NCBI GenBank assembly: GCA_944386965.1
Contig: CALXDE010000011.1
Span: forward strand, 1-10,520
DNA from: an uncultured Oscillospiraceae bacterium
Lineage (GTDB): Bacteria; Bacillota_A; Clostridia; Oscillospirales; Oscillospiraceae
Reading direction: 5' to 3'
DNA length: 10,520 bases
The notes beneath the pieces were generated by a model. The model was not told where the DNA came from and searched no databases. It was given only the letters and a program-made list of their open reading frames with translations. Below are positions 1 through 5,909 of the stretch, piece after piece. Within the stretch, counting starts at the first letter, position 1. Each line of letters begins with the position of its first letter. A program made the position numbers and the translations under genes.

Positions 1-290
1 AGCGGGAGAAGGTCATCCTGCTCTGGCCCGCCCCGCAGGAGGAGACATATTTTGTTCCCTATAACTTCTACTGCTCCAGAAATCCGGACTCCCTGTTCGC
101 CAAGAAGCGGGTGCTGAACCTGCGCACCGCCGACGGCAGCCTGGCGCTGATGGACGCCACCCTGACCGAACGCCGGGGCGGGGAGACATTTGTGACGGAG
201 GCTGGAAGCCGGGAGGAACTGGCGGCGCTGCTCCGGGAGAAGTTCGGCATCGACTACCCCGCCGCCTCCCTGCGCTGGGAAGAGAGCTGA
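1..290 (+). CDS. Arylamine N-acetyltransferase, C-terminal part (partial)
   Basis: The reading frame enters the window at base 3 and ends at TGA 288-290, giving 95 C-terminal residues. The order of features matches the last third of the arylamine N-acetyltransferase (NAT) family: an aromatic/acidic strand, the segment YNFYCSRNPDSLFAKK, a strand of the type 'LRTADGSLALMDATLTERR', and a final helix ending in LREKFGI. NATs move an acetyl group from acetyl-CoA to arylamines or hydrazines through a Cys-His-Asp triad in the cytoplasm. The triad lies in the missing N-terminal two thirds, so activity cannot be judged here. Family members are usually about 250-280 residues. The next gene starts 53 bases downstream on the same strand with no convincing promoter between them, so the two may be co-transcribed. 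A related amide synthase of the same fold is the main alternative. Confidence 0.82.
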   Translation, partial: REKVILLWPAPQEETYFVPYNFYCSRNPDSLFAKKRVLNLRTADGSLALMDATLTERRGGETFVTEAGSREELAALLREKFGIDYPAASLRWEES

Positions 291-343
291 GAAAAAGCCG
301 CCCCGCCGGCGCGGAGGCCTGGCGGGGAGAAAGGAGAGAGGGT

Positions 344-880
344 ATGACCGACCGGGAGCTGTTGGAGCTGGCCGGGGAGATGGGGTTTGACCGGGCGGCG
401 GTGCTGAAGACGGAGGAGGTCCCTCTGGAACCGGCCTTTCGCAAATACTGCGCGGACAACGTCTGCGGGAAATATGGCGCCAACTACGCCTGTCCGCCGG
501 ACTGCGGTACGACAGAGGAGATGGCGGAACGGCTCCTCTCTTACCGGCGGGCGCTGGTGCTCCAGACCCGCTGGCCCTTTGACGGACGGGATGAGAGGCA
601 GATCAGGGACGCCAAATCCCGGCACAACCGGCTGACCCGGGCGCTGCTGGAGCGCTGCGGCGGCGGATTGATGGCGGGGGCCAGCGGCTGCGATCTGTGC
701 AGCCCCTGCCTGCGGGCGGAGGGGGAGCCCTGCCGCTTTCCGGACCGGCGGTTTTCCTGCGTATCCGCCTACTGCGTCCACGCGGCCAAGCTGGCGGAGC
801 GGTGCGGCATGGACTATTACGCGGAGAGAATGGTCCATCTGTTCAGCCTGTGCTGCCTTGACCGGCGGGAAGAGTCCTGA
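344..880 (+). CDS. DUF2284 cysteine-rich putative metal-binding protein
   Basis: 178 residues. The start is supported by AAAGGAG at 330-336, seven bases before ATG. The protein contains 14 cysteines: an N-terminal set (C36, C41, C50, C54) in the CGKYGANYACPPDC segment, a central C116-x2-C119-x2-C122-x7-C130 cluster that resembles a ferredoxin-type iron-sulfur ligand pattern, and C139, C144, C154, C170 and C171 toward the end. This arrangement and length fit the DUF2284 family of predicted metal-binding proteins, common in anaerobic bacteria and archaea. The biochemical role of the family is not established as far as I know. An iron-sulfur or other metal centre is inferred from the cysteines only. 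No signal peptide or membrane segment is visible, so it should be cytoplasmic. It follows the acetyltransferase fragment and is closed by a strong terminator ten bases downstream. Confidence 0.85.
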   Translation: MTDRELLELAGEMGFDRAAVLKTEEVPLEPAFRKYCADNVCGKYGANYACPPDCGTTEEMAERLLSYRRALVLQTRWPFDGRDERQIRDAKSRHNRLTRALLERCGGGLMAGASGCDLCSPCLRAEGEPCRFPDRRFSCVSAYCVHAAKLAERCGMDYYAERMVHLFSLCCLDRREES

Positions 881-889
881 GAAATAGAG

Positions 890-929
890 GCGGGGCGCCC
901 GGAGAACTTCTCCGGGCGCCCCGCTTTTT
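890..929. terminator. Intrinsic terminator between convergent genes
   Basis: A perfect 16-base-pair GC-rich stem (890-905 with 909-924) has a three-base loop and is followed on the plus strand by TTTTT at 925-929. It ends the DUF2284 transcript. The minus-strand anti-sigma gene ends at 933, so the same stem may also stop that transcript, although its downstream tract on that strand (CTCTATTTC) is poor. Confidence 0.9.
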
Positions 930-932
930 CCA

Positions 933-2345
933 TCAATCCCAGTCCTTTTCCACCGCCAGGATCTGGCCGGTGGAGGCGTTGATCTCGTACTCGTATTCCA
1001 TGCCGCCGGCCTTGAACTCCACCTGGTAGCAGGGAATCCACTCGTCCAACTCCGCCTCTACCTCCAGCTCATAGACGTCGCCCAGGCTGAGCCCGGCGTG
1101 GGTCAGGGCCGCGTCCCGGGCCGCCTCCGGGGAGATGATGCTGTCGGAGGGGGCGGAGGCGTGGGCCTCCTGCTCCTGCTTGAGGACGGCGCCGGTGGTG
1201 CCGTCGATGTCGTACTCGTACTCGGTGCTGTTGTACCAGAAAGCCACCTCGTACTCCAGCCGGCCGTCGTCGTAGTCGCCCTTGACGGTCAGAGCGGTGA
1301 CCTCTCCCTCTGTGAGGCCCGCCGCCGCCAGGGCCGCGGCCTTGGCCCCCTGGATGCCGATGCCCGCGCCGCCGAGACTGTCGGACGACGTCACAGGCGT
1401 GGAACCGAAGGCGTTTTCCAGGATGTTTGCCGGCCCGGCCAGGATCTCGCCGGTGTAGGCGTCCACCATATACTCATACTCGCCAAAGGCGGTGTACAGT
1501 TCCACCTCGTAGTGGGGGGGATATTCGTCCAGCTCCGGGTCCACCTCATAGGTGATGGCGCTGACCTCCAGCGCGCCGGCGTATTCCTGGGCGGCGTAGG
1601 CCGCCTGGGAGCGGCCGATGGGCATGCCCGGCGCGCCGGTTTCCTGGAGCTGCTGCAGCTCCTCCACGCTGAGGGCGGCCAGCTCGTCAAAATCCAGGGC
1701 GCCGTTGAGGGAGAGGACGCTCTGGATCAGGGCGGCCTTGCCCACGGAGATGTTGTTCTGCTGGGCCCGCGTCTCCAGCCCGGCGTCCTGGGTGAAGATT
1801 TGGCTGAGGATGGAGGCGTTGGCCGAGGCGTTCTGCAGCGCGGTATCCACCTGGCTGGTGAGGTCCGCCTGGAGGCGGCTGGCCCGCTGGGTGTCGCTGT
1901 CCTCCACAGAGATGAGAATGGCCGAGGAGATGCTGTCCAGGTAGCCGTTTTGCACCAGGGAGCCGATGATGGCGTTGACCGCCACGTCCAGCTGGGTGCC
2001 GTTAAGGTTCATATCCCCCAGCACCGCCTGAGCGTCGGCATTCAGGGCGGCGCAGGAGAGCACCTTCTCAGAGCTGCTGATGCGCAGCTCAAAGCTGGGG
2101 TTGACATCCAGAGAGATCACCGAGGCCACCGCCGTGGCCCGCTGGAGGGTGACGCCGCCCACAATCAAGAGAGCCAGACAGGCGGCGGCCAGCCAGGGGA
2201 CGATGCGCCGGACGCGCCGTTTGCCGCCGGCGGGCTTTCCGGTGCTCTCCTGGGGACCGCAGCGGGAGAGGATTTCCTCCAGCCGGTCCGGCGCGGCGTG
2301 CTCGATGGCGTCGCGCAGGGTCTGTTCCAGTTGCTGTTCCGTCAT
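933..2345 (-). CDS. RsgI-family transmembrane anti-sigma factor with three PepSY domains
   Basis: 470 residues, partner of the ECF sigma factor encoded just upstream. Residues 1-45 form a short, mostly helical cytoplasmic segment that would bind the sigma factor. Residues about 48-69 are one hydrophobic membrane segment. Residues about 73-90 carry the RsgI-family motif SVISLDVNPSFELRI, with N82-P83 at the position where RsgI proteins are reported to self-cleave. A helical region follows to about 235. Three repeats of about 60 residues then match the PepSY pattern (helix, then two or three strands ending in D/NxxTGxIL) at about 243-304, 328-389 and 404-465. The C-terminal two thirds are strongly acidic and should lie outside the membrane. 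The start overlaps the sigma stop codon (ATGA at 2345-2342), indicating translational coupling. What the external domain senses is unknown; envelope state is a reasonable guess from RsgI relatives. Confidence 0.85.
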   Translation of the reverse strand: MTEQQLEQTLRDAIEHAAPDRLEEILSRCGPQESTGKPAGGKRRVRRIVPWLAAACLALLIVGGVTLQRATAVASVISLDVNPSFELRISSSEKVLSCAALNADAQAVLGDMNLNGTQLDVAVNAIIGSLVQNGYLDSISSAILISVEDSDTQRASRLQADLTSQVDTALQNASANASILSQIFTQDAGLETRAQQNNISVGKAALIQSVLSLNGALDFDELAALSVEELQQLQETGAPGMPIGRSQAAYAAQEYAGALEVSAITYEVDPELDEYPPHYEVELYTAFGEYEYMVDAYTGEILAGPANILENAFGSTPVTSSDSLGGAGIGIQGAKAAALAAAGLTEGEVTALTVKGDYDDGRLEYEVAFWYNSTEYEYDIDGTTGAVLKQEQEAHASAPSDSIISPEAARDAALTHAGLSLGDVYELEVEAELDEWIPCYQVEFKAGGMEYEYEINASTGQILAVEKDWD

Positions 2346-2911
2346 GCAGTCTCATCTCCTTCCAGTTTGGCCCGCAGCTTTTTCAGGCCCCGGTGGTACT
2401 TGGACAGGGCTGTGGCCAGAGGGATCTCCAGCAGTTCCGCGATCTCCCGGTGCTTCAGACCTGTCACCGCGTGGAGCAGGATCACCTGCCGCTCGGTTTC
2501 GTCCAGGCTGGTCAGGGCCGCGTGGAGGACATGGCGCTCCTCGGCGCTCACCGCCGGGGAGGGGATGGCCAGGCTCTCCCACTCCTCCGCGGCCAGGTCC
2601 TCTGTCTTGCCCCGCTCCCGCAGGCGCATGAGAGCCAGGTTCTTGGCGATGGTCAGAATCCAGGCCATGGGGCTGCCCTGAGGCCGGTAGAGCGGCGCCT
2701 TCTCCCAGATGCGCACAAAGGTGTCCTGGGCCACGTCGTCCGCGTCGTGCCCGTTTTTCAGATACGACAGGGCCAGGCCGTAAACCGCCCCCCGGGCGTG
2801 GTCATACAGGGCGGCCAGAGCCTCCTGGTCCCCCTTGGCGATGCTTTCCAGCAGTGCTTCCAGTTCAACCGGGCCATAGTCCGCTGTAAACAGGCCCATT
2901 GGAAAAATCAT
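2342..2911 (-). CDS. ECF-type RNA polymerase sigma factor
   Basis: 189 residues. The region 2 domain spans about 29-100, with the core-binding segment DADDVAQDTFVRIWE (56-70) and the -10 recognition part PMAWILTIAKNLALMRLR (81-98). The region 4 domain spans about 126-182, with LTSLDETERQVILL and the helix-turn-helix HREIAELLEIPLATALSKYH. This two-domain layout without regions 1 and 3 defines extracytoplasmic-function sigma factors, which direct core polymerase to a small regulon when released from their anti-sigma. ATG at 2911 is chosen because GGGGGAG lies seven bases upstream; an in-frame ATG at 2899 has no such site. The next gene overlaps by four bases and encodes the membrane anti-sigma, so the pair forms a signal-transduction module. 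A candidate ECF promoter at 2938-2963 suggests autoregulation. Confidence 0.92.
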   Translation of the reverse strand: MIFPMGLFTADYGPVELEALLESIAKGDQEALAALYDHARGAVYGLALSYLKNGHDADDVAQDTFVRIWEKAPLYRPQGSPMAWILTIAKNLALMRLRERGKTEDLAAEEWESLAIPSPAVSAEERHVLHAALTSLDETERQVILLHAVTGLKHREIAELLEIPLATALSKYHRGLKKLRAKLEGDETA

Positions 2912-2937
2912 GTCGTTTCTCCCCCGTCATAGATAAA

Positions 2938-2963
2938 ATGCGCGGCACCCCGATTTTATTGCA
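2938..2963 (-). promoter_or_regulatory. Candidate autoregulatory ECF-type promoter of the sigma operon
   Basis: Reading the minus strand, TGCAAT (2963-2958) is followed after 15 bases by CGCAT (2942-2938) and an AT-rich stretch. The start codon at 2911 is about 27 bases further on. An AT-rich -35-like block and a CG-led -10 are typical of ECF promoters, and no good sigma-A promoter is present in the 168-base gap. This is pattern-based and tentative. Confidence 0.35.
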
Positions 2964-3004
2964 CGCAGATGAGAAAAATTTTCCGCCCGCCGGATACGGA
3001 AAAG

Positions 3005-3028
3005 CCGGGCCGCCGGCGGGCGGCCCGG
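3005..3028 (-). terminator. Possible terminator downstream of the SRPBCC gene
   Basis: A ten-base-pair GC-only stem (3005-3014 with 3019-3028, loop GGCG) lies about 50 bases past the SRPBCC stop codon. On the minus strand it is followed by CTTTTCC, a short and imperfect U tract. It would separate the yfcE-SRPBCC transcript from the sigma operon. The weak U tract keeps confidence moderate. Confidence 0.45.
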
Positions 3029-3079
3029 GACGGCGGAGGCGCGTGCGCCGCCTGAGGCGCTGCCGCCCGGCGGGGACGC

Positions 3080-3478
3080 TCAGCGCGTCAGAGCCGCCCT
3101 CAGGTCCGCGACAAACCGCGACTGCTGCTGCTTGAGATACAGCCCGGCCAGGGGCCGGAGAAAGAGCCGCTTCACCCGCACCTGCTCGGTGAAGACGATC
3201 TCCGTCGCCTCTCCCCGCCGGGTGAAAAGACCGGTCCAATGGCCTGTCATGCTGCGGTTTTCCAGGTCAAATTCCCAGCGCCGGCAGGGTTCCCACACCG
3301 TGGTGGTGAACGTGGTGGGGAAGCCGGACTTGGTGTACTCCACAAACTGCGTTCCGCTGAGGCCCTCTGTCCGGCTCAGGTCGCTGCGCCAGGCGGGGTA
3401 CCGGTCCACCGCCGTGGCGGCGCTCCACACCCTCTCGAGCCGGCAGGGAATGAGGGCGCGGATCGTGGAAGATGTCAT
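3080..3478 (-). CDS. SRPBCC-family (START/polyketide cyclase-like) protein
   Basis: 132 residues. ATG at 3478 is preceded by AGGAGG seven bases upstream; an upstream in-frame extension would run into yfcE in the wrong frame and is rejected. The protein begins with a strand and helix (IRALIPCRLERVWSAATAVD), has a conserved tryptophan in YPAWRSDL, then alternating strands (TTTVWEPCRRWEFDLEN, WTGLFTRR, TEIVFTEQV) and a long C-terminal helix. This is the helix-grip pattern of the SRPBCC superfamily, whose members bind lipids or other hydrophobic ligands or act on them. The ligand cannot be read from sequence. It follows yfcE by 35 bases on the same strand and probably shares its promoter. Cytoplasmic; no signal peptide. 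Confidence 0.75.
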   Translation of the reverse strand: MTSSTIRALIPCRLERVWSAATAVDRYPAWRSDLSRTEGLSGTQFVEYTKSGFPTTFTTTVWEPCRRWEFDLENRSMTGHWTGLFTRRGEATEIVFTEQVRVKRLFLRPLAGLYLKQQQSRFVADLRAALTR

Positions 3479-3513
3479 ATGCGATCCTCCTGCGCGCGGG
3501 GCGCCCGCGTCCA

Positions 3514-4059
3514 TCACACCCGGTGGGAGCGGTAGACCGCCCCGTCCAGGTCCTTCCACTGGAAGAGCCCGCCCTCCAGCGTCATGTAGCTGTGTTTGCT
3601 GCCGCCCTTGGGGATGGAGACGGAGCCGGGATTCATATAGATGTAGCTGCCGTGGTCCGTGCAGGCCGGAACGTGGGTGTGGCCATTGAGCAGGATGGTG
3701 CCCGGCTGCATGGGGGGCAGGAACTGCTCGTTCCACAGGTGGCCGTGGGTGGCGTAGAGATGCACGCCGTCCACCTCCAGCAGGGCATAGTCGGCCATGA
3801 TGGGAAAATCCAGCACCATCTGGTCCACCTCGCTGTCGCAGTTGCCCCGGACAGCCAGCACCTGGTCCTTCAGCGTGTTGAGCATCTCATAGGCCTTGGG
3901 GCAGTCGTACTCCTCGGGCAGGGCGTTGCGAGGACCGTGGTAGAGCAGATCCCCCAGCAGCACGATCCGGTCCGGCGCCTCGGCGGCGATGCGGTCCATG
4001 AGCCTTTTGCAGTAGAAGGCGGAGCCGTGGATATCGGAGGCGATCAAAAGCTTCATCAT
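3514..4059 (-). CDS. yfcE: YfcE-type metallophosphoesterase (phosphodiesterase)
   Basis: 181 residues, close to the 184 of Escherichia coli YfcE. All metal-site motifs of the calcineurin-like phosphoesterase fold are present in order: SDIHG (D9, H11), GD at 36-37, GNCDSEVDQ with N73 and D75, THGH (H105, H107) and GHTH (126-129). The YfcE-specific stretches HGPRNALPE and NPGSVSIPKGG are also clear. YfcE hydrolyses phosphodiester model substrates with a divalent-metal pair, Mn being preferred; its natural substrate is unknown. Two ATGs occur in tandem at 4059 and 4056; AAAGGAG nine bases before the first favours 4059. A sigma-A-like promoter lies at 4103-4130. The SRPBCC gene follows in the same transcript. 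Confidence 0.93.
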   Translation of the reverse strand: MMKLLIASDIHGSAFYCKRLMDRIAAEAPDRIVLLGDLLYHGPRNALPEEYDCPKAYEMLNTLKDQVLAVRGNCDSEVDQMVLDFPIMADYALLEVDGVHLYATHGHLWNEQFLPPMQPGTILLNGHTHVPACTDHGSYIYMNPGSVSIPKGGSKHSYMTLEGGLFQWKDLDGAVYRSHRV

Positions 4060-4102
4060 AGAGAGGTTCTCCTTTGGAAAGACTGATGTTTGATTCGATG
4101 TA

Positions 4103-4130
4103 AGTATACCAAAATTTTCTGAAAATTCAA
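4103..4130 (-). promoter_or_regulatory. Sigma-A-like promoter of yfcE
   Basis: On the minus strand TTGAAT (4130-4125) and TATACT (4108-4103) are separated by 16 bases, and TGG directly before the -10 box makes an extended -10 element. The start codon lies 43 bases downstream. Its -35 box is only three bases from that of the divergent promoter for the phosphatase gene. Confidence 0.8.
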
Positions 4131-4133
4131 CAG

Positions 4134-4162
4134 TTGCTTTCCGGAGGAAAATGGACTATACT
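4134..4162 (+). promoter_or_regulatory. Sigma-A-like promoter of the HAD phosphatase gene
   Basis: TTGCTT (4134-4139), a 17-base spacer and TATACT (4157-4162) lie 23 bases before the start codon at 4186. The ribosome binding site GAGGTGA sits between them. The -35 match is weaker than the -10. Confidence 0.72.
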
Positions 4163-4185
4163 GGGGGACGTTGAGGTGAACACAC

Positions 4186-4836
4186 ATGGCTTACAAAACA
4201 GTACTGTTTGATTTGGACGGCACGCTGCTGGATACTCTGGAGGATCTGGCCAACGCCGTCAACCATATTTTGGAGCGCCACCGCTGCCCCCTGCGCACGC
4301 TGGAGGAGGTCCGGGCCTTTGTGGGCAATGGGCTGGGGATGCTGATGCGCCGAGCCCTGCCCGCCCAGTACAGCCAGACGGTTTCCGATCTCCTGGCTGA
4401 GGAGCTGCGGACCTACTACACCGCCCACAGCCGCATCCAGACCACCCCTTACAGCGGCATCCGGGCCGTGCTGGAGGCGCTGCATGCCGACGGGGTGAAG
4501 GTGGCCGTGGTATCCAATAAGGCCGACGAGGCGGTGGGGGAGCTGTGCGAGTCCTACTTTCCCGGCCTGGTGGACGCCGCCGTGGGGGAGACGGCGGGAC
4601 GCCGGCCCAAGCCCGCGCCGGACGAGGTGGAGCTGGCGCTGGAGCGCCTGGGCGCGGACAGAGACGGCGCGGTCTATGTGGGGGACTCCCAGGTGGATGT
4701 GGATACTGCCCGGGCGGCGGGAATGCCCTGTATCGCGGTGACCTGGGGCTTCCGCACCAGGGAGGATCTGGTAAAGGCCGGCGCGGAGACGCTGGCGGAC
4801 ACGCCGGAGGCGCTGCTGAAGCTGCTGCGGGCGTGA
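4186..4836 (+). CDS. gph: HAD-superfamily hydrolase, phosphoglycolate phosphatase-like
   Basis: 216 residues, the usual length for Gph/PGP-type HAD phosphatases. Motif I is DLDGT (D9 nucleophile, D11 acid/base), motif II ends in VVSN (S110), motif III is the lysine of RRPKPAPD (K142), and motif IV is GDSQVD (D167, D171). The cap between about 18 and 85 is helical, as in subclass IA enzymes. The family removes phosphate from 2-phosphoglycolate, which arises during repair of oxidised DNA ends, but relatives act on other small phosphates, so the substrate is inferred. The start has a GAGGTGA site and its own promoter. It is monocistronic, closed by the terminator at 4862-4907. It could instead be a PpaX-like pyrophosphatase. 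Confidence 0.85.
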   Translation: MAYKTVLFDLDGTLLDTLEDLANAVNHILERHRCPLRTLEEVRAFVGNGLGMLMRRALPAQYSQTVSDLLAEELRTYYTAHSRIQTTPYSGIRAVLEALHADGVKVAVVSNKADEAVGELCESYFPGLVDAAVGETAGRRPKPAPDEVELALERLGADRDGAVYVGDSQVDVDTARAAGMPCIAVTWGFRTREDLVKAGAETLADTPEALLKLLRA

Positions 4837-4861
4837 ATTCCCTGAAAGTTACATAAAATGA

Positions 4862-4907
4862 AAATCCGCCCCTCTGCCAACCAGCGGGAGGGGCGGATTT
4901 CTTCTTT
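4862..4907. terminator. Bidirectional intrinsic terminator
   Basis: A 13-base-pair stem (4862-4874 with 4888-4900) with a 13-base loop separates convergent genes. On the plus strand it ends in TTTCTTCTTT; on the minus strand the stem is followed by TTTTCATTTTAT. It can therefore stop both the phosphatase and the acetyltransferase transcripts. Confidence 0.9.
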
Positions 4908-4908
4908 G

Positions 4909-5664
4909 CTATTGCCGCTTCACGATCCGCTCCAGAGCGGCGGCGTCCAGCAGGTTCACCGTTTGAAAGCGCCCATGGTAAAATACGGCCCAGTTGTTGA
5001 ACACACAGGGCAGCGCTTTTGCCTGCTCCAGGGATTCCACGGGGATGAGGGACAGGGGCACAGCCCGCTCCTGACAGAATTGGGATGCCAATTTCACGCT
5101 TTGGAGAGCGTAGGGGCACTGCATATCGTAGTAGATGGTCAGCTCCTGGCCGGGGATATCCTGCTTCTTGGCGCTGGGGGCGAAGCGGGGAACCGTACCG
5201 TCAAACGCCGCCGCCAGCAGCGCGTAGCCGTCCGCCGTGGTGTCCACGACCTGGAACCCAAAGGACTTGGCGAAGGACTGGTCGGAGAGCCAGGCCTTCT
5301 GCCTTTCGGCGCCCAGCATGCACACCCCGGATTTTCCCCGGGCGCGGGCGTCGGCCAGGCAGTGTTCCATCAGGGCTTTTCCGTATCCCTTGCCGCGGTA
5401 TTCCCGCCCCAGGACCCAGAGACAGTAGATGTAGAAGTAGTTTTCCCCCAGAATAGGCACCCAGGCGGATTCCAGGGGGGCGTACTCGATAAACACCGTG
5501 GCCCTGGCGTCCAGTTTGCGGAAGACGTGCCCCTCCCGCAGCCGCTGGCGGAGCCACTGCCGCTTGGCTTCCACGCCGGGATGGGGCGTTTTGCTGCGGA
5601 TGATGCAGCACAGATGCTCCCGCTCCAGGTTTTCCTCTGTCAGGTCGATCCATTTGGCGTCCAT
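4909..5664 (-). CDS. GNAT acetyltransferase with YoaP-like C-terminal domain
   Basis: 251 residues from ATG 5664, which has AGGAGG ten bases upstream; a further in-frame ATG at 5706 lies at the -10 promoter element and is rejected. Residues about 1-150 form a GNAT domain with the acetyl-CoA loop motif REYRGKGYGKALM (R90, G91, G93, G95). Residues about 173-251 begin with a strand and a thioredoxin-fold-like CPY turn (IYYDMQCPYALQSV, C183) and continue into a region resembling the YoaP-like C-terminal domain. GNAT enzymes transfer acetyl groups from acetyl-CoA to amines; the acceptor here is unknown. The YoaP-type tail is known mainly as a domain of uncharacterised acetyltransferases. The gene is transcribed alone from a good promoter at 5697-5725 and ends at a shared terminator. 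Confidence 0.85.
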   Translation of the reverse strand: MDAKWIDLTEENLEREHLCCIIRSKTPHPGVEAKRQWLRQRLREGHVFRKLDARATVFIEYAPLESAWVPILGENYFYIYCLWVLGREYRGKGYGKALMEHCLADARARGKSGVCMLGAERQKAWLSDQSFAKSFGFQVVDTTADGYALLAAAFDGTVPRFAPSAKKQDIPGQELTIYYDMQCPYALQSVKLASQFCQERAVPLSLIPVESLEQAKALPCVFNNWAVFYHGRFQTVNLLDAAALERIVKRQ

Positions 5665-5696
5665 GGGCCGGTGTCCTCCTGTTTCTTGCTGCGGCC

Positions 5697-5725
5697 ATGA
5701 TACCATGGAGGGGAGGCGCGGTCAA
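5697..5725 (-). promoter_or_regulatory. Sigma-A-like promoter of the GNAT-YoaP gene
   Basis: On the minus strand TTGACC (5725-5720), a 17-base spacer and TATCAT (5702-5697) with TGG before the -10 box precede the AGGAGG site and the start at 5664. The match and spacing are good. Confidence 0.8.
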
Positions 5726-5752
5726 GGGGGCCGGACGGGTGAAAGTTTTCAG

Positions 5753-5781
5753 TTGATTGTGCCGGAGAGATGTGGTATAAT
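5753..5781 (+). promoter_or_regulatory. Sigma-A-like promoter of the guanine riboswitch-guaD transcript
   Basis: TTGATT (5753-5758), a 17-base spacer and a perfect TATAAT (5776-5781) with TGG directly upstream. Transcription is expected to start near 5788, leaving a leader of about 165 bases that contains the riboswitch and its terminator. Confidence 0.9.
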
Positions 5782-5800
5782 CAAAACAGAAAAGTACATC

Positions 5801-5873
5801 AGCGCTCATATAATTTCGTTAGTATGGCACGAAAGTTTCTACGGGGCCGCCGAAAGGCCCTGCTATGGGTGTT
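5801..5873 (+). promoter_or_regulatory. Guanine-class purine riboswitch aptamer
   Basis: The stretch matches the three-way-junction purine aptamer with the same core spacing as Bacillus subtilis xpt. P1 is 5801-5807 with 5867-5873, extended by A5808-U5866. J1/2 reads AUAUAAU (5808-5814). P2 pairs 5814-5819 with 5829-5834. The J2/3 signature UUUCUAC is at 5836-5842. P3 pairs 5843-5848 with 5856-5861 around a seven-base loop, and J3/1 reads GCUAU. In xpt numbering the ligand contacts U22, U47, U51 and C74 correspond to U5811, U5836, U5840 and C5863. C74 is the base that pairs with guanine; adenine riboswitches have U. The loop-loop contact has GG in L2 and CC in L3, shifted by one against xpt. 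The downstream gene is guanine deaminase, which agrees with guanine sensing. Confidence 0.95.
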
Positions 5874-5909
5874 CCGCAGCGGGTATGGCCCCGGCGGAGC
5901 GCCCTTTTT
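5867..5909 (+). terminator. Riboswitch expression platform: terminator overlapping P1
   Basis: An 11-base-pair hairpin pairs 5867-5877 with 5894-5904 (two G-U pairs), extended inside by four more pairs (5880-5883 with 5890-5893), and is followed by TTTTT at 5905-5909. Its first seven left-arm bases, 5867-5873, are exactly the 3' strand of aptamer helix P1. Aptamer and terminator are therefore mutually exclusive, which is the layout of an ON switch. A second hairpin (CCCTTTT 5902-5908 with AAAAGGG 5915-5921) could hold the terminator's 3' end and U tract when the aptamer is formed. Confidence 0.85.

Noticed and set aside
1098..2681. Long plus-strand open frame opposite the sigma/anti-sigma operon
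   Set aside because: It has no matching domain and is low-complexity Gly/Val/Arg-rich, as expected from the antisense of GC-rich coding DNA; the minus-strand genes have clear domains and ribosome binding sites.
5665..5706. Upstream ATG giving a longer GNAT-YoaP protein
   Set aside because: The extension covers the ribosome binding site and the -10 element, and homologous GNAT proteins start near MDAKWIDL.
5801..5873. Adenine or 2'-deoxyguanosine riboswitch
   Set aside because: The ligand-pairing base is C (C5863), not U as in adenine aptamers, and the J2/3 sequence UUUCUAC keeps U51, unlike the deoxyguanosine variant; guaD downstream agrees with guanine.
5893..5909. Short hairpin GGCG-GAG-CGCC before the U tract as a ligand-bound terminator (OFF switch)
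   Set aside because: Four base pairs with a three-base loop and a spacer base before the T run is too weak compared with the 11-base-pair alternative; kept only as a caveat to the ON interpretation.
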